DNA of 64,000 bases from Bacillus sp. Xin1 (GTDB lineage: Bacteria; Bacillota; Bacilli; Bacillales; Bacillaceae_G), in NCBI RefSeq assembly GCF_013314535.1, contig NZ_JABUAE010000019.1:24176-88175 (forward strand), written 5' to 3'. Each line of letters opens with the position of its first letter. Within the stretch, counting starts at the first letter, position 1. The position numbers and the translations under genes were made by a program. The notes beneath the pieces were generated by a model. It had not been told where the DNA came from. It saw only the letters and a program-made list of their open reading frames with translations, and made no database searches. Of the stretch, positions 1 to 11,841 are shown one piece after another.

Positions 1-219
1 AAAGAAGCTTCAGTAGCTGTCCAATCTGTATTTGATGCAATTACGAATGCTTTACAAACTGGTGATAAGGTACAACTTATCGGTTTTGGAACATTCGAGG
101 TACGTGAAAGAGCGGCTCGTACAGGACGAAATCCTCAAACAGGTGAAGAAATTCAAATTGCAGCTGGGAAGGTCCCAGCCTTTAAAGCAGGAAAAGAGTT
201 AAAAGAAGCTGTAAAATAA
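1..219 (+). CDS. HU-family nucleoid DNA-binding protein (3' part)
   Basis: The first 72 codons are open in frame 1 and end in TAA; the start lies outside the window. The translation contains the HU signature [20 protein letters not shown], the beta-arm that inserts into the minor groove, followed by the usual ending [18 protein letters not shown] is about 90 residues, so roughly 18 N-terminal residues are missing. HU proteins are dimeric, bend DNA without sequence specificity and compact the nucleoid. Bacilli can carry several HU paralogues and which one this is cannot be told. The gene converges on the next gene across a shared terminator. Confidence 0.93.
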   Translation, partial: KEASVAVQSVFDAITNALQTGDKVQLIGFGTFEVRERAARTGRNPQTGEEIQIAAGKVPAFKAGKELKEAVK

Positions 220-220
220 T

Positions 221-249
221 AATAAACCAGCCAATTAGGCTGGTTTATT
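221..249. terminator. Bidirectional intrinsic terminator
   Basis: A 12-bp perfect stem (AATAAACCAGCC / GGCTGGTTTATT) with a 5-nt loop sits between two convergent genes. A/T-rich runs on both sides let it serve the HU gene and the minus-strand gene. Confidence 0.85.
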
Positions 250-252
250 ATT

Positions 253-801
253 TTATTTCATAACCGCATATATATTGTCTGCATGATATACTTCACAAAT
301 ATAAAATATGCATCTACAGTTACTTACAATTTGATATTTTCTCGTAGGGTATATACTAGATTGTAATAAGCACCCATCAAACAGTTCAATAATGTTTCCA
401 GAAGGTTGATACCCTTGGTATAACATATTTTTTCTTATGTCCATTTCCTCAATTAGTTTTTCAATTGGTACGTCTCCAATTTCTAATTCTTTAACAATTT
501 CAATTGGTAAAAGTGAAGTATCAGCAAAAATTAGATTTTCAGATAACACCTTCTCCTTATAGCTAACAGACGAAACTCTGTAAATAAATGTTCCATTTTT
601 ATCAAAAAAGCTTTTCGCTTCTTTTGGAATATATTTTCGATCTATCATTTCTTGTTCCACAACATTAAACTGAACCGTATCTTTCACAATCTTTTCTAAA
701 GCTGCAATAAATGGCGTTTCTTTAGAAAACAATAGATCTTTAACCACTTTAACTACTGCAGCATCAGCCAATTCTCTTTTTTTATTTTCCACTACTAACA
801 T
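253..801 (-). CDS. Chorismate lyase-like (UbiC/DUF98 superfamily) protein
   Basis: 182 residues when started at the ATG at 801, which has GAGGTG 6 nt upstream; a GTG at 810 lies inside that ribosome binding site. The pattern YRVSSVSYKEKVLSENLIFA followed by SLLPIEIVKELEIGDVPIEKL resembles the chorismate pyruvate-lyase fold (arginine in a beta-strand, then a short helix with a PI.xLI motif), including the DUF98 branch. Family members release 4-hydroxybenzoate and pyruvate from chorismate. The gene lies next to a siderophore locus that also consumes chorismate, which fits but does not prove the link. Similarity is by eye and the exact activity is open; an effector-binding UTRA-like domain is an alternative. 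Confidence 0.5.
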   Translation of the reverse strand: MLVVENKKRELADAAVVKVVKDLLFSKETPFIAALEKIVKDTVQFNVVEQEMIDRKYIPKEAKSFFDKNGTFIYRVSSVSYKEKVLSENLIFADTSLLPIEIVKELEIGDVPIEKLIEEMDIRKNMLYQGYQPSGNIIELFDGCLLQSSIYPTRKYQIVSNCRCIFYICEVYHADNIYAVMK

Positions 802-942
802 GACTAACACCTCTTCTATATTTATATAATCTTGTATTAACTCAGACGGAACATATTCTTAAAGTTACTTCATATGAAAACGACTATGGTAGGTATCGGT
901 TCTATTATCGATACAAACTTCCATTAACTAATCAGTTACTGC

Positions 943-1710
943 TCATTTATGTGTAAGAAATCTACTACTTTGCAAAAGTGTCCCTGCATCAAACTGCCTT
1001 ATTTCTGTTATATCTTTGTTTAATAAAGCCATTGAAGCAACATAGCCTGAACCAGGTCGCAAATCCATCAAATTTGTAGTTCCAACAAGCTCTGGCTTAT
1101 CCTGAAAAACAAGTAGTTCTGGTAAATAATCTGGAGTTGATACAGTCAGATGAGAAGGTGATATCATTAATCCTTCTCCAGTCGCCTTGAGTATCGCTTC
1201 CTTCCGTGTCCAATATGTTAAAAACCCTTCAACTTTGCTTTCAATCGGCAGTTTTTCTAGCTGAGCAATTTCTATATCTGTTAATACTCCTACTGCCATT
1301 TTAAGCACATCAATATTAGAATTTATTTGTTCCACATCTATGCCGACAGCTGCGGACGTTGTAAACGCAACAGCAATTCGTTCTCCTGAATGCGACACAG
1401 ATAATTGCGGCATACCTACAGGTAATTGCGGGCGTCCGTGTGCTAACTTACAAACTGGACAGGTTCGATCGATGGGTACTTGAAGAGGGGACATTGCGAG
1501 TTGTTTTCCCAGTACCAATCGACTAATTGCACATCCAATCATAAATCTTGCTCGATCCCCAGGCTGATGGAACAAGTTTGCTTTCTCGCGCTCGGTGTCA
1601 TTTAGTAAATCATAGTGCCAAGGTTGCAAGTCTGAAATTCGAGCCCACCATACTTGGCAATGATGGCTTCTTAGCTTTGGTACTGAATCTACAATCTCCC
1701 AATCTTTCAT
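943..1710 (-). CDS. Sfp-type 4'-phosphopantetheinyl transferase
   Basis: 255 residues from the ATG at 1710, chosen because GGGGAG lies 7 nt upstream; a longer frame opens at 1743 without such a site. The protein transfers 4'-phosphopantetheine from CoA to the serine of carrier domains. Visible motifs are SHS (about 106-108), GIDVE (123-127, Mg-binding Asp/Glu) and WTRKEAILKATGEG (167-180), all hallmarks of the Sfp branch. It is the last gene of the bacillibactin operon and should activate the carrier domains of DhbB and DhbF. It is separated from the MFS gene by about 320 bp holding an interspersed repeat, so its expression may be partly independent. Confidence 0.9.
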   Translation of the reverse strand: MKDWEIVDSVPKLRSHHCQVWWARISDLQPWHYDLLNDTEREKANLFHQPGDRARFMIGCAISRLVLGKQLAMSPLQVPIDRTCPVCKLAHGRPQLPVGMPQLSVSHSGERIAVAFTTSAAVGIDVEQINSNIDVLKMAVGVLTDIEIAQLEKLPIESKVEGFLTYWTRKEAILKATGEGLMISPSHLTVSTPDYLPELLVFQDKPELVGTTNLMDLRPGSGYVASMALLNKDITEIRQFDAGTLLQSSRFLTHK

Positions 1711-1806
1711 AAAAACTCTCCCCTTTTCATATCCAATACTCACACTAAGAAAAGTATGAAATCTATTCTAGTCTTTCAACAAATAGCTTTACTAGCGATT
1801 CCTCTT

Positions 1807-1970
1807 CTAACTTTTTATCCCGTATTAACGGGCAGTAAGACCTTCGCTTCCAAATTCAGCAAAAGCAAAGAAGTTAGATAAGTGGTCAACTGCCCGTAAA
1901 AGCCCAATTCGTTAGGGCTGATAATCAGTTGGAGAGGATTCATCCCCAACTGATTAAAGTTTCACTTTAT
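1807..1970. repeat. bcr1-like interspersed repeat
   Basis: About 164 non-coding bases with ordered inverted repeats: ACGGGCAGT at 1828-1836 pairs with ACTGCCCGT at 1889-1897, CTAACTT at 1807 pairs with AAGTTAG at 1871-1877, and AATCAGTTGG at 1923-1932 pairs with CCAACTGATT at 1946-1955 with an inner GAGGAT/ATCC. Length and architecture recall the approximately 155-bp bcr1 element described in the B. cereus group; the identification is from memory. It lies between the MFS and phosphopantetheinyl transferase genes of the dhb operon, where it could affect mRNA processing or termination. Confidence 0.55.
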
Positions 1971-2034
1971 TATTGCTACTGTAATAGAGAAACCTATCAA
2001 TATTTATTATTACACCTGGGCAGATCCTTCTCCG

Positions 2035-3489
2035 TTATTCACCTGCAACTGCTTTTGAATGAGATTCATTTGATTGGACTGCCGCTTTTTTCTTTGCTGT
2101 AACTATTGCATCTGCTTCACGAATACGTAATGCAAACAATAATGCAATGCATAGAAATATAGCTGCACCAATTAGAGCGATTTGATACGCTACAATACTA
2201 GCACTCTCATTTCCAGCTTCACTTACATTATGATTTCCAAAAGCAGCTAGAAGACTCGCAAGAATCGCAACACCAATGGCAGAACCTAAACGATTTTGCA
2301 CATTAAAAATGGTTGTCGCTCTCCCCATTGAAGATGGATAAATATTGTTAAAAGCTGAAAATTGCACAGCTCCTACAGAATGACCTAAGAAAAATCCTAT
2401 GCCGAATAATAACATTCGAATCACCCAAGGGTTTGTCTCCTGATTCACGAAGCTTAATACAACAAATATGATTGCTGAGCACAACAATCCAAGAGAGATT
2501 AGCTTACGTGGTCCAAGCCTTTTATACGACCAAGGCACTATTTGTGAAGAAATCATAAGTCCAATTGCTTCTGGAAATGTAGTGAGCCCTGTTTCCAGTG
2601 CTGATGCATGTAACACATTTTGATACATAAGCGGGAATATAAATAACATGCCCAGTAATCCAGCGGCTGAAAATAATGAAATGAGACTCATATTCCGAAA
2701 TAAACGATCTTGTAGCAAACGTAAATCTAGCATTGGCTGCTTCACACGAAGTTCAACAAATACAAAGAGAATAATAAGCGAAAGTCCACCCAATCCTGTC
2801 CCTATTATTTCTAAGGAATCCCAGCCTTTTGATGGCCCTTGACTCATTGCATATATCAACATTGCAAATCCTGGTGTGGAAAGTATAAAACCAGGTAAAT
2901 CTAACCGCCCAGCAGTTTTTTCAATATGCTCTACTAAAAATAACGTACCAATTAATAAAGCTACTATTCCAAACGGTAAATTAATATAAAATGCCCAGCG
3001 CCAAGACATATAATCAACAAAGAACCCACTAACAATTGGCCCTATTGCTGGCGCAACAGCAATAGGCAAAACTATAAACCTAGAAATCTTCGGTCTTTCT
3101 TGTGGTGAGAATGTTCGAAATAACATTGCCATTCCTACTGGAGTCAATAATCCTCCGCCAGCACCTTGTATAACGCGGAATATATTTAAGGCGGTAATAT
3201 TATCAGCAAGTCCGCATAACGCGGAAGCAGCTGTAAATACAGAAAGTGCAATTAGGAATACCCGCTTTGTACCAAATCGATCTCCAAGCCATCCAGAAAT
3301 CGGTATAAATACAGCTAGACTTACTAAGTATCCAACATTGACTGTCCCCATTGCTGAAGCTGGAACTTGTAGTTCATGACTAATCGTTTGCAGTGCTACA
3401 TTTACAATCGTTGCATCCATAGCAGCCATAAACATCGCAGTTACATATACAACACTAACAACAATTTTCGGATTCAACTTCAAATTCAT
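2035..3489 (-). CDS. MFS transporter, DHA2 (EmrB/QacA) family, probable siderophore exporter
   Basis: 484 residues, matching 14-TM DHA2 drug:H+ antiporters. The N-terminus AAMDATIVNVALQTI is the family motif in TM1, GWLGDRFGTKRVF is MFS motif A after TM2, and AIGPIVSGFFVDYMSWRW is motif C plus the following loop. The ATG at 3489 has AGGGGAG upstream and begins 2 nt after the mbtH-like gene ends, so the two are co-translated. Position inside the bacillibactin operon suggests export of the siderophore or a precursor; this is inferred from context, since DHA2 members have varied substrates. The C-terminal tail is charged and cytoplasmic. Confidence 0.88.
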   Translation of the reverse strand: MNLKLNPKIVVSVVYVTAMFMAAMDATIVNVALQTISHELQVPASAMGTVNVGYLVSLAVFIPISGWLGDRFGTKRVFLIALSVFTAASALCGLADNITALNIFRVIQGAGGGLLTPVGMAMLFRTFSPQERPKISRFIVLPIAVAPAIGPIVSGFFVDYMSWRWAFYINLPFGIVALLIGTLFLVEHIEKTAGRLDLPGFILSTPGFAMLIYAMSQGPSKGWDSLEIIGTGLGGLSLIILFVFVELRVKQPMLDLRLLQDRLFRNMSLISLFSAAGLLGMLFIFPLMYQNVLHASALETGLTTFPEAIGLMISSQIVPWSYKRLGPRKLISLGLLCSAIIFVVLSFVNQETNPWVIRMLLFGIGFFLGHSVGAVQFSAFNNIYPSSMGRATTIFNVQNRLGSAIGVAILASLLAAFGNHNVSEAGNESASIVAYQIALIGAAIFLCIALLFALRIREADAIVTAKKKAAVQSNESHSKAVAGE

Positions 3490-3491
3490 TA

Positions 3492-3713
3492 CTACTCCCC
3501 TACTGAAACATATTCAAGTGCACGAAGACTCTTGGGCTGCATATCACCCCAATGTAATTCGATATATGCAAGACAAGCTTGCCTACTATCTTGTTCATGA
3601 ACAACATCCCACCCGGCTGGTACATCGAGAAAGGCTGGCCAGACAGAATGCTGGCCTTCCTTATTTACTAACACTTTATACATAAAATTATCGTTTTCAA
3701 ATGGATTCGTCAT
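3492..3713 (-). CDS. MbtH-like NRPS accessory protein
   Basis: 73 residues with the MbtH fold signature: [15 protein letters not shown], then [18 protein letters not shown] with the conserved tryptophans, and a C-terminal helix. MbtH-like proteins bind adenylation domains and promote their folding or activity. The start ATG overlaps the dhbF stop by 4 nt (ATGA), so translation is coupled and the obvious partner is DhbF. No catalytic role is expected. Confidence 0.95.
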   Translation of the reverse strand: MTNPFENDNFMYKVLVNKEGQHSVWPAFLDVPAGWDVVHEQDSRQACLAYIELHWGDMQPKSLRALEYVSVGE

Positions 3714-6700
3714 GCTTTACTTACCCCTTTCACCCTTTGCTGTCTACTAGCTAATACTTGTCCGATTTCTGTAAGTGGTCCTGGCTGACATAAATCTTTA
3801 TGGCGACAATCAATATCATATTGTTCAATTTCTCCATCGATATAGTTAAGCCATGTATCTGGAGAAATTGGATCGAACCATTCTGGTATGATAGTTGATC
3901 TAAAGAATACAATGTTGCCATGGAATTGTTTTGGAACATACTTTCCTAAAAGACCAACAGAATTTACGTATGTTTCTTTCAAGTTTAAAATTGTTTCCTC
4001 TTCCAGACTCGCTAATGCACTACCATCCCTGCGAAGTATATCAATAGCATTTGCCATATCAAGTGGTTTCCCGTCCATGTTATCTGGATCATATCCTCCT
4101 AATGCAAGTAATGCAATAAGCGCTTCTTCCTCAGTAGGTGCCTCTGTATTCGGTAAAAAGTGACCAGGATAAGAATCCAGCATGACAAGTAGTTCAACTT
4201 CTTCTCCTTGATTTTGCAAATGTGTTGCCATTGCATGAACAACATTTCCGCCAAGAGACCAACCTAACAATCTGTACGGCCCATGTGGCTGTATTTCACG
4301 AATGTGCTCAAGATAGTCAGCAGCCATTTCGTCTAATGATTTTGGAAGTTCTTCACTTTTTGCAATACCGCGTGCCTGTACACCATAAATTGGATGATCG
4401 CTTCCTAAAGACCTCATTAATCCTGCATAACACCAACTAAGGCCACCTGCTGGATGTACACAGAACATAGGTAGCTCACCACCACTTGTTCTTAATGGCA
4501 AGATTACATCTAGTGCACTTTGACTCGTCCCCATCTCAAGTCTTTCAGCAAGCCTTGCAATTGTTGGCGCTGCAAATAAGCTACCAATACTTAACTCAAT
4601 TCCTAGCGCTTCTCTGATCCGGCTCATTAACTGCACAGCAAGTAGGGAATGACCACCAAGATCAAAGAAACCATCATCAATACCAATTCGAGGTAAATTC
4701 AAAACTTCTGTAAATAATTCACATAAAATTTCCTCTTTTGGTGTTCTTGGTCCTCGGCTTATAGTAGATGCCGTGAATTCAGGTACTGGTAATGCTTTAC
4801 GATCTAACTTACCATTTGGAGTTAAAGGTAATTCACTTATCATAACGAAAGCATATGGCACCATATAATCAGGTAGGCTAAGTCCTACATATTGGCGCAT
4901 TTCAGCTGTATCAATGTGTACATGTTCTGACGGAACAATATAGGCGACTAAGCGCTTATCACCAGGCTGATCTTCACGTACAATGACAGCAACTTGTTCA
5001 ACGTGAGGATGCTGCATTATAACCGCTTCAATTTCACCAAGTTCAATTCGGAAACCGCGAATCTTAATTTGATGATCTGCACGTCCCATATAATCTAATG
5101 TGCCATCTTGACGCCAACGTGCTAAATCTCCTGTACGATACATTCGAGTGCCAGGTTTCCCATATGGATCTGCTATAAATCGTTCTGCAGTTAAACCCGC
5201 ACGACCTAAATATCCACGGGCAAGTCCTGCTCCTGCCACATACATTTCTCCCACTACTCCCGGTAGTACAGGTTGTAAGTAGTTATCTAATACGTATACT
5301 TTAAGGTCTGGTATACTACATCCAATTAAGCTATTTGCTCGTAAAGATACGATATTTTGATCTAGCTCGATATAGCTTACGTGTACAGTTGTTTCAGTAA
5401 TACCATACATATTAATAAGCTTAGGTGCGTTTTCTGGATGACGACTATACCAATCTTCTAGGCGACTTAATTCCAGTGCCTCCCCTCCAAAAACGACATA
5501 TCGTAAAGAAAGCTTCTGCCCTAATTGGGCATTTTCACGATCCGCCTGCATAAGTTGGTAAAACGCTGATGGTGTCTGATTTAAAACTGTTACCTTTTCT
5601 TGAACAAGCAGATTTAAAAATTCCCTAGGTGAACGACTCACAGTATGCGGTACAATAACGAGATGCCCTCCATACAGTAACGGTCCCCAAATTTCCCAAA
5701 CTGAGAAATCAAACGCGTAAGAATGGAACATTGTCCAAATATCATTTGAATCAAATTGGAACCAATGATCAGTTGCTCCAAATAACCTTACAACATTTTG
5801 ATGAGGGATCATTACACCTTTTGGTCTACCTGTTGAACCTGATGTGTAAATTACATAAGCAATGTGTAAAGGGGATAGTGGCTGTATTCGCTCCACATTC
5901 TCTATATTCTCTTCACTATATTTGTTTAATGTCTCAATTATTTTCGGATCATCTACTACAATCGCTTCGATCTCATCAATCTCTATTATCACTTCCCTGT
6001 TCGTAATCATACAAACAGGCTTAGCATCACTTAACATAAATGAAATTCGGTCTGATGGATAATCAGGATCTAGCGGTAAATATCCTGCTCCCGCTTTTAA
6101 AACTGCTAATAAACTTACGACCATATCAAGAGATCTTGGCATCGCCAAAGCAACCAATTGCTCTGGACCTACTCCTTTTTCAATTAAGAGACGTGCAAGT
6201 TTATTCGACCTCTTATTTAACTCTTCATAAGTGAGCGTAGTATCCTCAAATACGATAGCGGTTGCATCTGGCATTAAGTGAACTTGTTTCTCAAACAATT
6301 CCGGCAAAGTCATTTCAGGAGCAATTTGAAAGCCACCATTCCATTTTTCAAGTATTGTTCGACGCTCTTCTTCCTCCAAAATTTCCAAACGTCCAATAGA
6401 TTGTTCTGGATCCTTTGCTGCATCTTCTAATAAACGAATGAAACGACTCACAAATTTTTCAGCTGTCTCACGCTTAAATAAATCTGTACTAAATTCAAGT
6501 AAACCATGTAATCCATTTGGCTGACCTTCAGACGTGCTACTTTCACTTATTTCTATCGTCATATCAAACTTCGAAGAACCAACACTCTTAATCTCAAGAT
6601 GCGTTTCTAGATTCGGTATATTAAGTGTAGCCTCTGGTGTGTTTTGAAAGGCTAACATAATTTGGAATAGCGGATGACTATTTCTCGAACGCACAGGGTT

Positions 6701-9700
6701 CAATACTTCAACAAGCCTTTCAAACGGAACATCTTGATTTTCATATGCCGAAAGGTTAACTTTACGTACCCTACTTAATAGTTCACTAAAGCTAGGATCT
6801 CCAGATGTATCTGTACGTAATACAAGTGTATTTACGAACAATCCAACAATATTTCCAAGCGCATCATCACTGCGTCCCGCAATTGGACTGCCTATTGGAA
6901 TATCCGTTCCAGCTCCTAATCGTGTAAGTAATGCAGCAAGTCCGGATTGCAACACCATAAACAAGCTAACACCATTTTTACGAGCAAGCTCTAATAGTCG
7001 TTCATGTAACTCTGGATTCATATGAAAATCTATCGTTTCTCCACGATAACTCGTTTCCACAGGACGTTGATAATCTGTAGGTAACTCCAGTTGATCGGGT
7101 AATCCCTTCAGCTCTTCTTTCCAAAACTCAATTTGTTGTGAAATAAGACTATCTTGTAAACTCTCATTTCCTAATAGTTCTTGTTGCCAAAGGGCATAAT
7201 CGACATACTGTACTGGAAGTGACTTCCACTGAACTGATTCACCTTTACAATGTGCTTGGTAAGCAGCTGCTATGTCTCTTGACAATGGATTTAATGACCA
7301 TCCATCCCCTACAATATGATGCAACAATACAAGTAACACATGTTCATCCGGATTTATTTCAAAAAGCTCCATACGGATAGCTGGCTCTTCTGCAAGATTA
7401 AAACTATATCTTACAGCTTCAGCAAGTACTTTAGGTAATTCTGAATCAGTAGTCTGCGTAACAATTAAAGTAGGATTTGCCTCATTAGTCTCCAAAATTT
7501 GCTGATATGACGTACCAAGCGTGTTAGGAAAAATAGTTCGAAGTGTCTCATGTCGATCGACGATATCATAAAATGCAGCTTGTAAAGCTTCTCGATTCAA
7601 TTCACCAGACATTCGAATGACTACTGGAATATTGTAAGTTGGGCTCGGACCTTCTAAGCAGTTCAAGAACCATAAACGACGCTGTGCAAAAGAAAGCGGT
7701 ACTTCTTTTGGTCGCTCTACCTTCTGAATAGCTGGCCTTGCACTCTGCGTCCTATCTAATTGTTTAGCGAGTTCAGCGACTGTAGGTGATTCAAATAGTT
7801 TTCCAATACCTAATTCCACACCTAATGTTTCACGAATACGTCCCATTAACTGGGCAGCTAACAAAGAATGTCCGCCTATTTCAAAGAAGTTATCATCGAT
7901 TCCAATCCGCGCTAAGCTAAGCACTTCCGCAAATAAATCACATAAAATTTCTTCTTGTGGATTTCTAGCTACGCGTTCACTAACAAGTAAATTAAAGTCA
8001 GGTGCTGGTAACACTTTCCGATTAATCTTTCCGTTTGGTGTCAATGGCAATTCAGGCATCATCATAATTGCTGCCGGTATCATATAACCTGGTAAACTCT
8101 CTGCTGCATATATTCGAATTTCTGCAAGATCAAGATTGCCTTCAGCACCAGGTACAATGTAAGCAACCAAACGTTTATCACCAGGTTGATCTTCTCGAAC
8201 AATTACAACGACTTGCTCCACATGAGGGTGCTGAGATAATACAGTTTCTACTTCAGATAACTCAATACGGAATCCGCGAATCTTAATTTGATGGTCAGCA
8301 CGGCTCACATAATCTAACGAACCATCCTTACGCCATTTAACAAGGTCACCTGTGCGATACATCCTTGTACCAGGTTTCCCAAATGGATTCGCAACAAATC
8401 GTTCAGCTGTTAATTCTGGTTTTCCTAAATATCCATTAGCAAGCCCCGTACCAGCAATATACAGTTCTCCTACCACTCCAGGTGGTACTGGTTGTAACCC
8501 TGCATCTAGTACATACACCTCTGTATTCCAAATTGGTCTTCCAATAGAAGGTATATCACTCTCTTCTTCATTCATATCCATAAAAGTTGACCAAATTGTT
8601 GTCTCGGTTGGCCCATAAAGATTTGTAACATGACAATTTAATTCTTTTAACCGAGGCGCTAAATTCGATGGAAGCGCCTCACCACCAACAAGAACTTTAA
8701 GTCCAATTAATTTTTCTGGATAATCTGTTACAAGCGCATGCCAAAGTGTTGGCGTGGCTTGCATAATTGTAATATCTTTCTTTTGGATGATCTCTGTTAA
8801 AGCTGAAGAATCTTGAACTGTTTCTTTTTGTGCAACTTGAACACTTGCTCCACTAATAAGTGGTAAATAAATTTCTAAAGCAGAAATATCAAATGCAAAA
8901 GTTGTAACAGCTAACAAGCGGTCATTCACATGTAATGCAAACTGATCTTGCATTGCCAATAAAAAGTTACTTAAACTTTGCATCGGCACAACTACACCCT
9001 TTGGCCTTCCTGTTGAACCTGAAGTATAAATTGTGTATGAAGGATTTAAAGGTGATACACCATCAAATAAATCTAAATTATTTTTTGAATATCCTCTTAA
9101 CTCCTCTTTTGTATCCTTATCATCTAATATAATTCTTTGTATATGATCCTCATTCGGTATATTAGCCAAAATAGAAGAATGTGTTAGGATACAAGTAGGC
9201 TGAGCATCACCTAGTATATATGTAATTCGATCTTCTGGATATTCTGGGTCAATTGGTAAATACGCTGCTCCTGTCTTAAGAACTGCGATCATACCGATAA
9301 CCATCTCTACAGATCTTGGAAATGCTAACGCTACAAATTGTTGAGATTGAACTCCCCGTTCTAACAATAAGTGAGCAAGTTGATTTGCCTGTTCATTTAA
9401 TTCTTTATAAGTAAGTTCTAATTCATCACATACTACAGCAATAGAATCAGGAGATTTACTTACTTGTTTTTCAATGAGAGCAGGTACACTTACGAATGAG
9501 CTTCCTTTCGTAGTTTGATTCCACTCTACTAAGACTTGCTTACGTTCCTCATGAAGTAAGAGTTCTAGTTTGCCAATCGGTGAATCTACCTGAAGATGCG
9601 CGATATTTTCTAGAATATTCATAAATCTCTTTTTATGAGTGAATAACTCTTCTAAGCTATATACTTCAGGGTTTGCATCAAAATTAATCCTTAAACCATT

Positions 9701-10867
9701 TCCGCCAAACTCGTTTGACACATTTATTGAAAGGTCATCAACCGGTCCTGCTGAAAGGTTATGTTTAACACCATAACTTCCTGCAAAACTTAGACTATAA
9801 TCAAATGGCATGACATTAATGATTGGGCCAAATAATCTTTGGTTTTCCCCTAATAATTTAAGGTCTCGGCGTAATTCTTCATGACGATACTTATGGTGAA
9901 GACGTATATGACGAATTTCATTAGAAACCTGCTTTACAACTTCAGCAAAACTCATATTAGAGCTTATAGACAATCTAAGCGGAACAACATTCATAACCAT
10001 ACTAGGAGTATTAATTGACACTGATCCTAAACGTCCCATCATTGGTAAACCTAAAATTACATTCTCCGTATTTGTTAACTTGTGTATATAGATAGCAGTT
10101 GCAGCGATGATAAGATCCGGCCAATTTGCCGTACATCCATGTGCAACTTTTTGCAACGACTCTGTATGTACACGAGACAAGCGCGCTGTTTGGCGAAGAA
10201 ATCCCTTTGATGTTCTAGGAGCACGTTCCGCCAAACTTACTACTTCTGGTTGATCTTGGAATCGTCCTAACCAAAAGCTTCGATCTTTCTCAAATTGCTC
10301 TGACGCTTGATATGTAGCATCCTCCTCTAAAATGGAATGTAAAGAACCAAATGTTCTCTCATCATACGATTGATTATTCATAAATGCCGTATACACTTTT
10401 GCTACTCGTTCTGCAAGTAACGAAAAACCGTAGCCATCCATCACAATGTGGTGAATGCGCTGATACCAGAAGTAACGATTAGAATCGACTTTAAAGAGCG
10501 CCTCTGTATACAGCTTGTCCTTTTTCAAATTAACTGGTGTAGATAAATCTACTTTCATCCACGTTTCAGCGGCTTTTTGAGGATTCTCTTCTTTACTAAC
10601 ATCGATAATATGCATATGAAATGCAGGAGAAGCATCGATAACTTGCCATGGTCCTTTCTCATCTTCTTCAAAGTGGACATGTAAAGATTCAGCTTCCATT
10701 ACAACCTTACGCACAGCTAATTCAAATGTTTTTACATCAACTGAACCATGTATTTCTATGTACTCACCCGTATTATAAATTGGGTTTTCTGGATCAAGTT
10801 GCTGCGCAAACCACATACCTGTTTGCGCACCTGATAATGAATGACGAACCTTTAGACAATTAGACAT
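3710..10867 (-). CDS. dhbF: Bacillibactin non-ribosomal peptide synthetase DhbF
   Basis: 2385 residues in two elongation modules plus thioesterase. Order: condensation 1 (HHIVMDG near 139), adenylation 1 ([11 protein letters not shown] near 612), carrier 1 ([11 protein letters not shown], Ser near 999), condensation 2 (HHIVGDGWS near 1182), adenylation 2 ([11 protein letters not shown] near 1672), carrier 2 ([11 protein letters not shown] near 2070) and thioesterase (GWSLGG near 2201). In B. subtilis DhbF the modules load glycine and threonine, join them to 2,3-dihydroxybenzoate, and the thioesterase trimerises and cyclises the product to bacillibactin. The domain order here is the same and no epimerase is seen. 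The start has AAAGGGG 9 nt upstream; dhbB ends 14 nt before. The large size explains several long antisense open frames that are not genes. Confidence 0.97.
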   Translation of the reverse strand: MSNCLKVRHSLSGAQTGMWFAQQLDPENPIYNTGEYIEIHGSVDVKTFELAVRKVVMEAESLHVHFEEDEKGPWQVIDASPAFHMHIIDVSKEENPQKAAETWMKVDLSTPVNLKKDKLYTEALFKVDSNRYFWYQRIHHIVMDGYGFSLLAERVAKVYTAFMNNQSYDERTFGSLHSILEEDATYQASEQFEKDRSFWLGRFQDQPEVVSLAERAPRTSKGFLRQTARLSRVHTESLQKVAHGCTANWPDLIIAATAIYIHKLTNTENVILGLPMMGRLGSVSINTPSMVMNVVPLRLSISSNMSFAEVVKQVSNEIRHIRLHHKYRHEELRRDLKLLGENQRLFGPIINVMPFDYSLSFAGSYGVKHNLSAGPVDDLSINVSNEFGGNGLRINFDANPEVYSLEELFTHKKRFMNILENIAHLQVDSPIGKLELLLHEERKQVLVEWNQTTKGSSFVSVPALIEKQVSKSPDSIAVVCDELELTYKELNEQANQLAHLLLERGVQSQQFVALAFPRSVEMVIGMIAVLKTGAAYLPIDPEYPEDRITYILGDAQPTCILTHSSILANIPNEDHIQRIILDDKDTKEELRGYSKNNLDLFDGVSPLNPSYTIYTSGSTGRPKGVVVPMQSLSNFLLAMQDQFALHVNDRLLAVTTFAFDISALEIYLPLISGASVQVAQKETVQDSSALTEIIQKKDITIMQATPTLWHALVTDYPEKLIGLKVLVGGEALPSNLAPRLKELNCHVTNLYGPTETTIWSTFMDMNEEESDIPSIGRPIWNTEVYVLDAGLQPVPPGVVGELYIAGTGLANGYLGKPELTAERFVANPFGKPGTRMYRTGDLVKWRKDGSLDYVSRADHQIKIRGFRIELSEVETVLSQHPHVEQVVVIVREDQPGDKRLVAYIVPGAEGNLDLAEIRIYAAESLPGYMIPAAIMMMPELPLTPNGKINRKVLPAPDFNLLVSERVARNPQEEILCDLFAEVLSLARIGIDDNFFEIGGHSLLAAQLMGRIRETLGVELGIGKLFESPTVAELAKQLDRTQSARPAIQKVERPKEVPLSFAQRRLWFLNCLEGPSPTYNIPVVIRMSGELNREALQAAFYDIVDRHETLRTIFPNTLGTSYQQILETNEANPTLIVTQTTDSELPKVLAEAVRYSFNLAEEPAIRMELFEINPDEHVLLVLLHHIVGDGWSLNPLSRDIAAAYQAHCKGESVQWKSLPVQYVDYALWQQELLGNESLQDSLISQQIEFWKEELKGLPDQLELPTDYQRPVETSYRGETIDFHMNPELHERLLELARKNGVSLFMVLQSGLAALLTRLGAGTDIPIGSPIAGRSDDALGNIVGLFVNTLVLRTDTSGDPSFSELLSRVRKVNLSAYENQDVPFERLVEVLNPVRSRNSHPLFQIMLAFQNTPEATLNIPNLETHLEIKSVGSSKFDMTIEISESSTSEGQPNGLHGLLEFSTDLFKRETAEKFVSRFIRLLEDAAKDPEQSIGRLEILEEEERRTILEKWNGGFQIAPEMTLPELFEKQVHLMPDATAIVFEDTTLTYEELNKRSNKLARLLIEKGVGPEQLVALAMPRSLDMVVSLLAVLKAGAGYLPLDPDYPSDRISFMLSDAKPVCMITNREVIIEIDEIEAIVVDDPKIIETLNKYSEENIENVERIQPLSPLHIAYVIYTSGSTGRPKGVMIPHQNVVRLFGATDHWFQFDSNDIWTMFHSYAFDFSVWEIWGPLLYGGHLVIVPHTVSRSPREFLNLLVQEKVTVLNQTPSAFYQLMQADRENAQLGQKLSLRYVVFGGEALELSRLEDWYSRHPENAPKLINMYGITETTVHVSYIELDQNIVSLRANSLIGCSIPDLKVYVLDNYLQPVLPGVVGEMYVAGAGLARGYLGRAGLTAERFIADPYGKPGTRMYRTGDLARWRQDGTLDYMGRADHQIKIRGFRIELGEIEAVIMQHPHVEQVAVIVREDQPGDKRLVAYIVPSEHVHIDTAEMRQYVGLSLPDYMVPYAFVMISELPLTPNGKLDRKALPVPEFTASTISRGPRTPKEEILCELFTEVLNLPRIGIDDGFFDLGGHSLLAVQLMSRIREALGIELSIGSLFAAPTIARLAERLEMGTSQSALDVILPLRTSGGELPMFCVHPAGGLSWCYAGLMRSLGSDHPIYGVQARGIAKSEELPKSLDEMAADYLEHIREIQPHGPYRLLGWSLGGNVVHAMATHLQNQGEEVELLVMLDSYPGHFLPNTEAPTEEEALIALLALGGYDPDNMDGKPLDMANAIDILRRDGSALASLEEETILNLKETYVNSVGLLGKYVPKQFHGNIVFFRSTIIPEWFDPISPDTWLNYIDGEIEQYDIDCRHKDLCQPGPLTEIGQVLASRQQRVKGVSKA

Positions 10868-10881
10868 TCGTATTTACCCCT

Positions 10882-11802
10882 TTATTTATCTGTATTTGAC
10901 AGCACCTTTTCTTCTCTGGAGGATAACAAATTAAACCATTCATAAATTGTTGGACGCTCAGCCAAATCTGCAAATGTGACTTCTACACCTATTTGGCGCC
11001 ATTTCTCTACTAAACTCATAATTCTAACTGAGTCCAGCCCTCTATTTAATAAATCTTCATCATCCCCAATATCTGCTGGTGATTCACGAAGTAATTCAGC
11101 AACTTGTTCACGTACTGACTGTATTGTGAATTCTGTAGTTTCTTCTACCTTAGAAGTGTTTGTTAAACTCTGTAAATCTGCTACTAATAAACTTGTCGTT
11201 GTAGTCACTGCACATCGATCAGATGCATACTGCATGGCTTGTTTATGATGTTCTTGTGAAAAATCGGCAACTGCATCAGCGATGAAGAATGGCTGTATCC
11301 CGTCCATGAATGCTTCACATGCTGTTAAAAGGCATCCGATATGTGCATACACTCCGCAAATAATAAGCTGATCGCGCCCTTGTTCCTGTAAAATTTCTAG
11401 AAGATTTGTTTTCTTAAAAGCACTGTATCGCCATTTTGTAAGAAAAATATCATTCTCATCAGGAGTGAGCTCATCTACAATTTGTTGCTTATGAGGCCCT
11501 TCAGGAATGCCCGCTCCCCAGAAATCTTGTAATAATCCCCTTTGCTCTATCGTTTGTCCACCTGGCTGTGCAGTATAAACAACAGGAACACCAAGTTCCT
11601 TACATGTTTGTCTGATAGATTGAATATTCGAAATCAGTTCTACCCTTGGTGACTCCTCTGCATGATATGCATCCAGAAAGTACTCTTGCATGTCATGAAT
11701 AAGAAGAACCGCACGTTTTGGATCTGGTTTCCACGTTACTTTATTACTTGGTAAGTCTGACGCTAATGGCATTGGGTATACTGAGATAGCTGGAATAGCC
11801 AT
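10882..11802 (-). CDS. dhbB: Isochorismatase with C-terminal aryl carrier domain, DhbB
   Basis: 306 residues in two parts. The N-terminal isochorismatase domain (about 30-210) has [10 protein letters not shown] with the catalytic Asp and the later [20 protein letters not shown] segment with the conserved cysteine region. The C-terminal aryl carrier domain (about 220-295) has [13 protein letters not shown], whose serine takes the phosphopantetheine arm. The enzyme hydrolyses isochorismate to 2,3-dihydro-2,3-dihydroxybenzoate and pyruvate, and the carrier presents 2,3-dihydroxybenzoate to DhbF. A strong GGAAGGAAG site precedes the ATG. The gene is 14 nt from dhbF and about 40 nt from dhbE. Confidence 0.96.
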   Translation of the reverse strand: MAIPAISVYPMPLASDLPSNKVTWKPDPKRAVLLIHDMQEYFLDAYHAEESPRVELISNIQSIRQTCKELGVPVVYTAQPGGQTIEQRGLLQDFWGAGIPEGPHKQQIVDELTPDENDIFLTKWRYSAFKKTNLLEILQEQGRDQLIICGVYAHIGCLLTACEAFMDGIQPFFIADAVADFSQEHHKQAMQYASDRCAVTTTTSLLVADLQSLTNTSKVEETTEFTIQSVREQVAELLRESPADIGDDEDLLNRGLDSVRIMSLVEKWRQIGVEVTFADLAERPTIYEWFNLLSSREEKVLSNTDK

Positions 11803-11841
11803 CTAATCACTTCCTTCCGAATTATTAATAATATTTAAACT

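Noticed and set aside
3710-10867. Several plus-strand frames inside dhbF as genes
   Set aside because: No ribosome binding sites; the NRPS frame is continuous with all domains in order.
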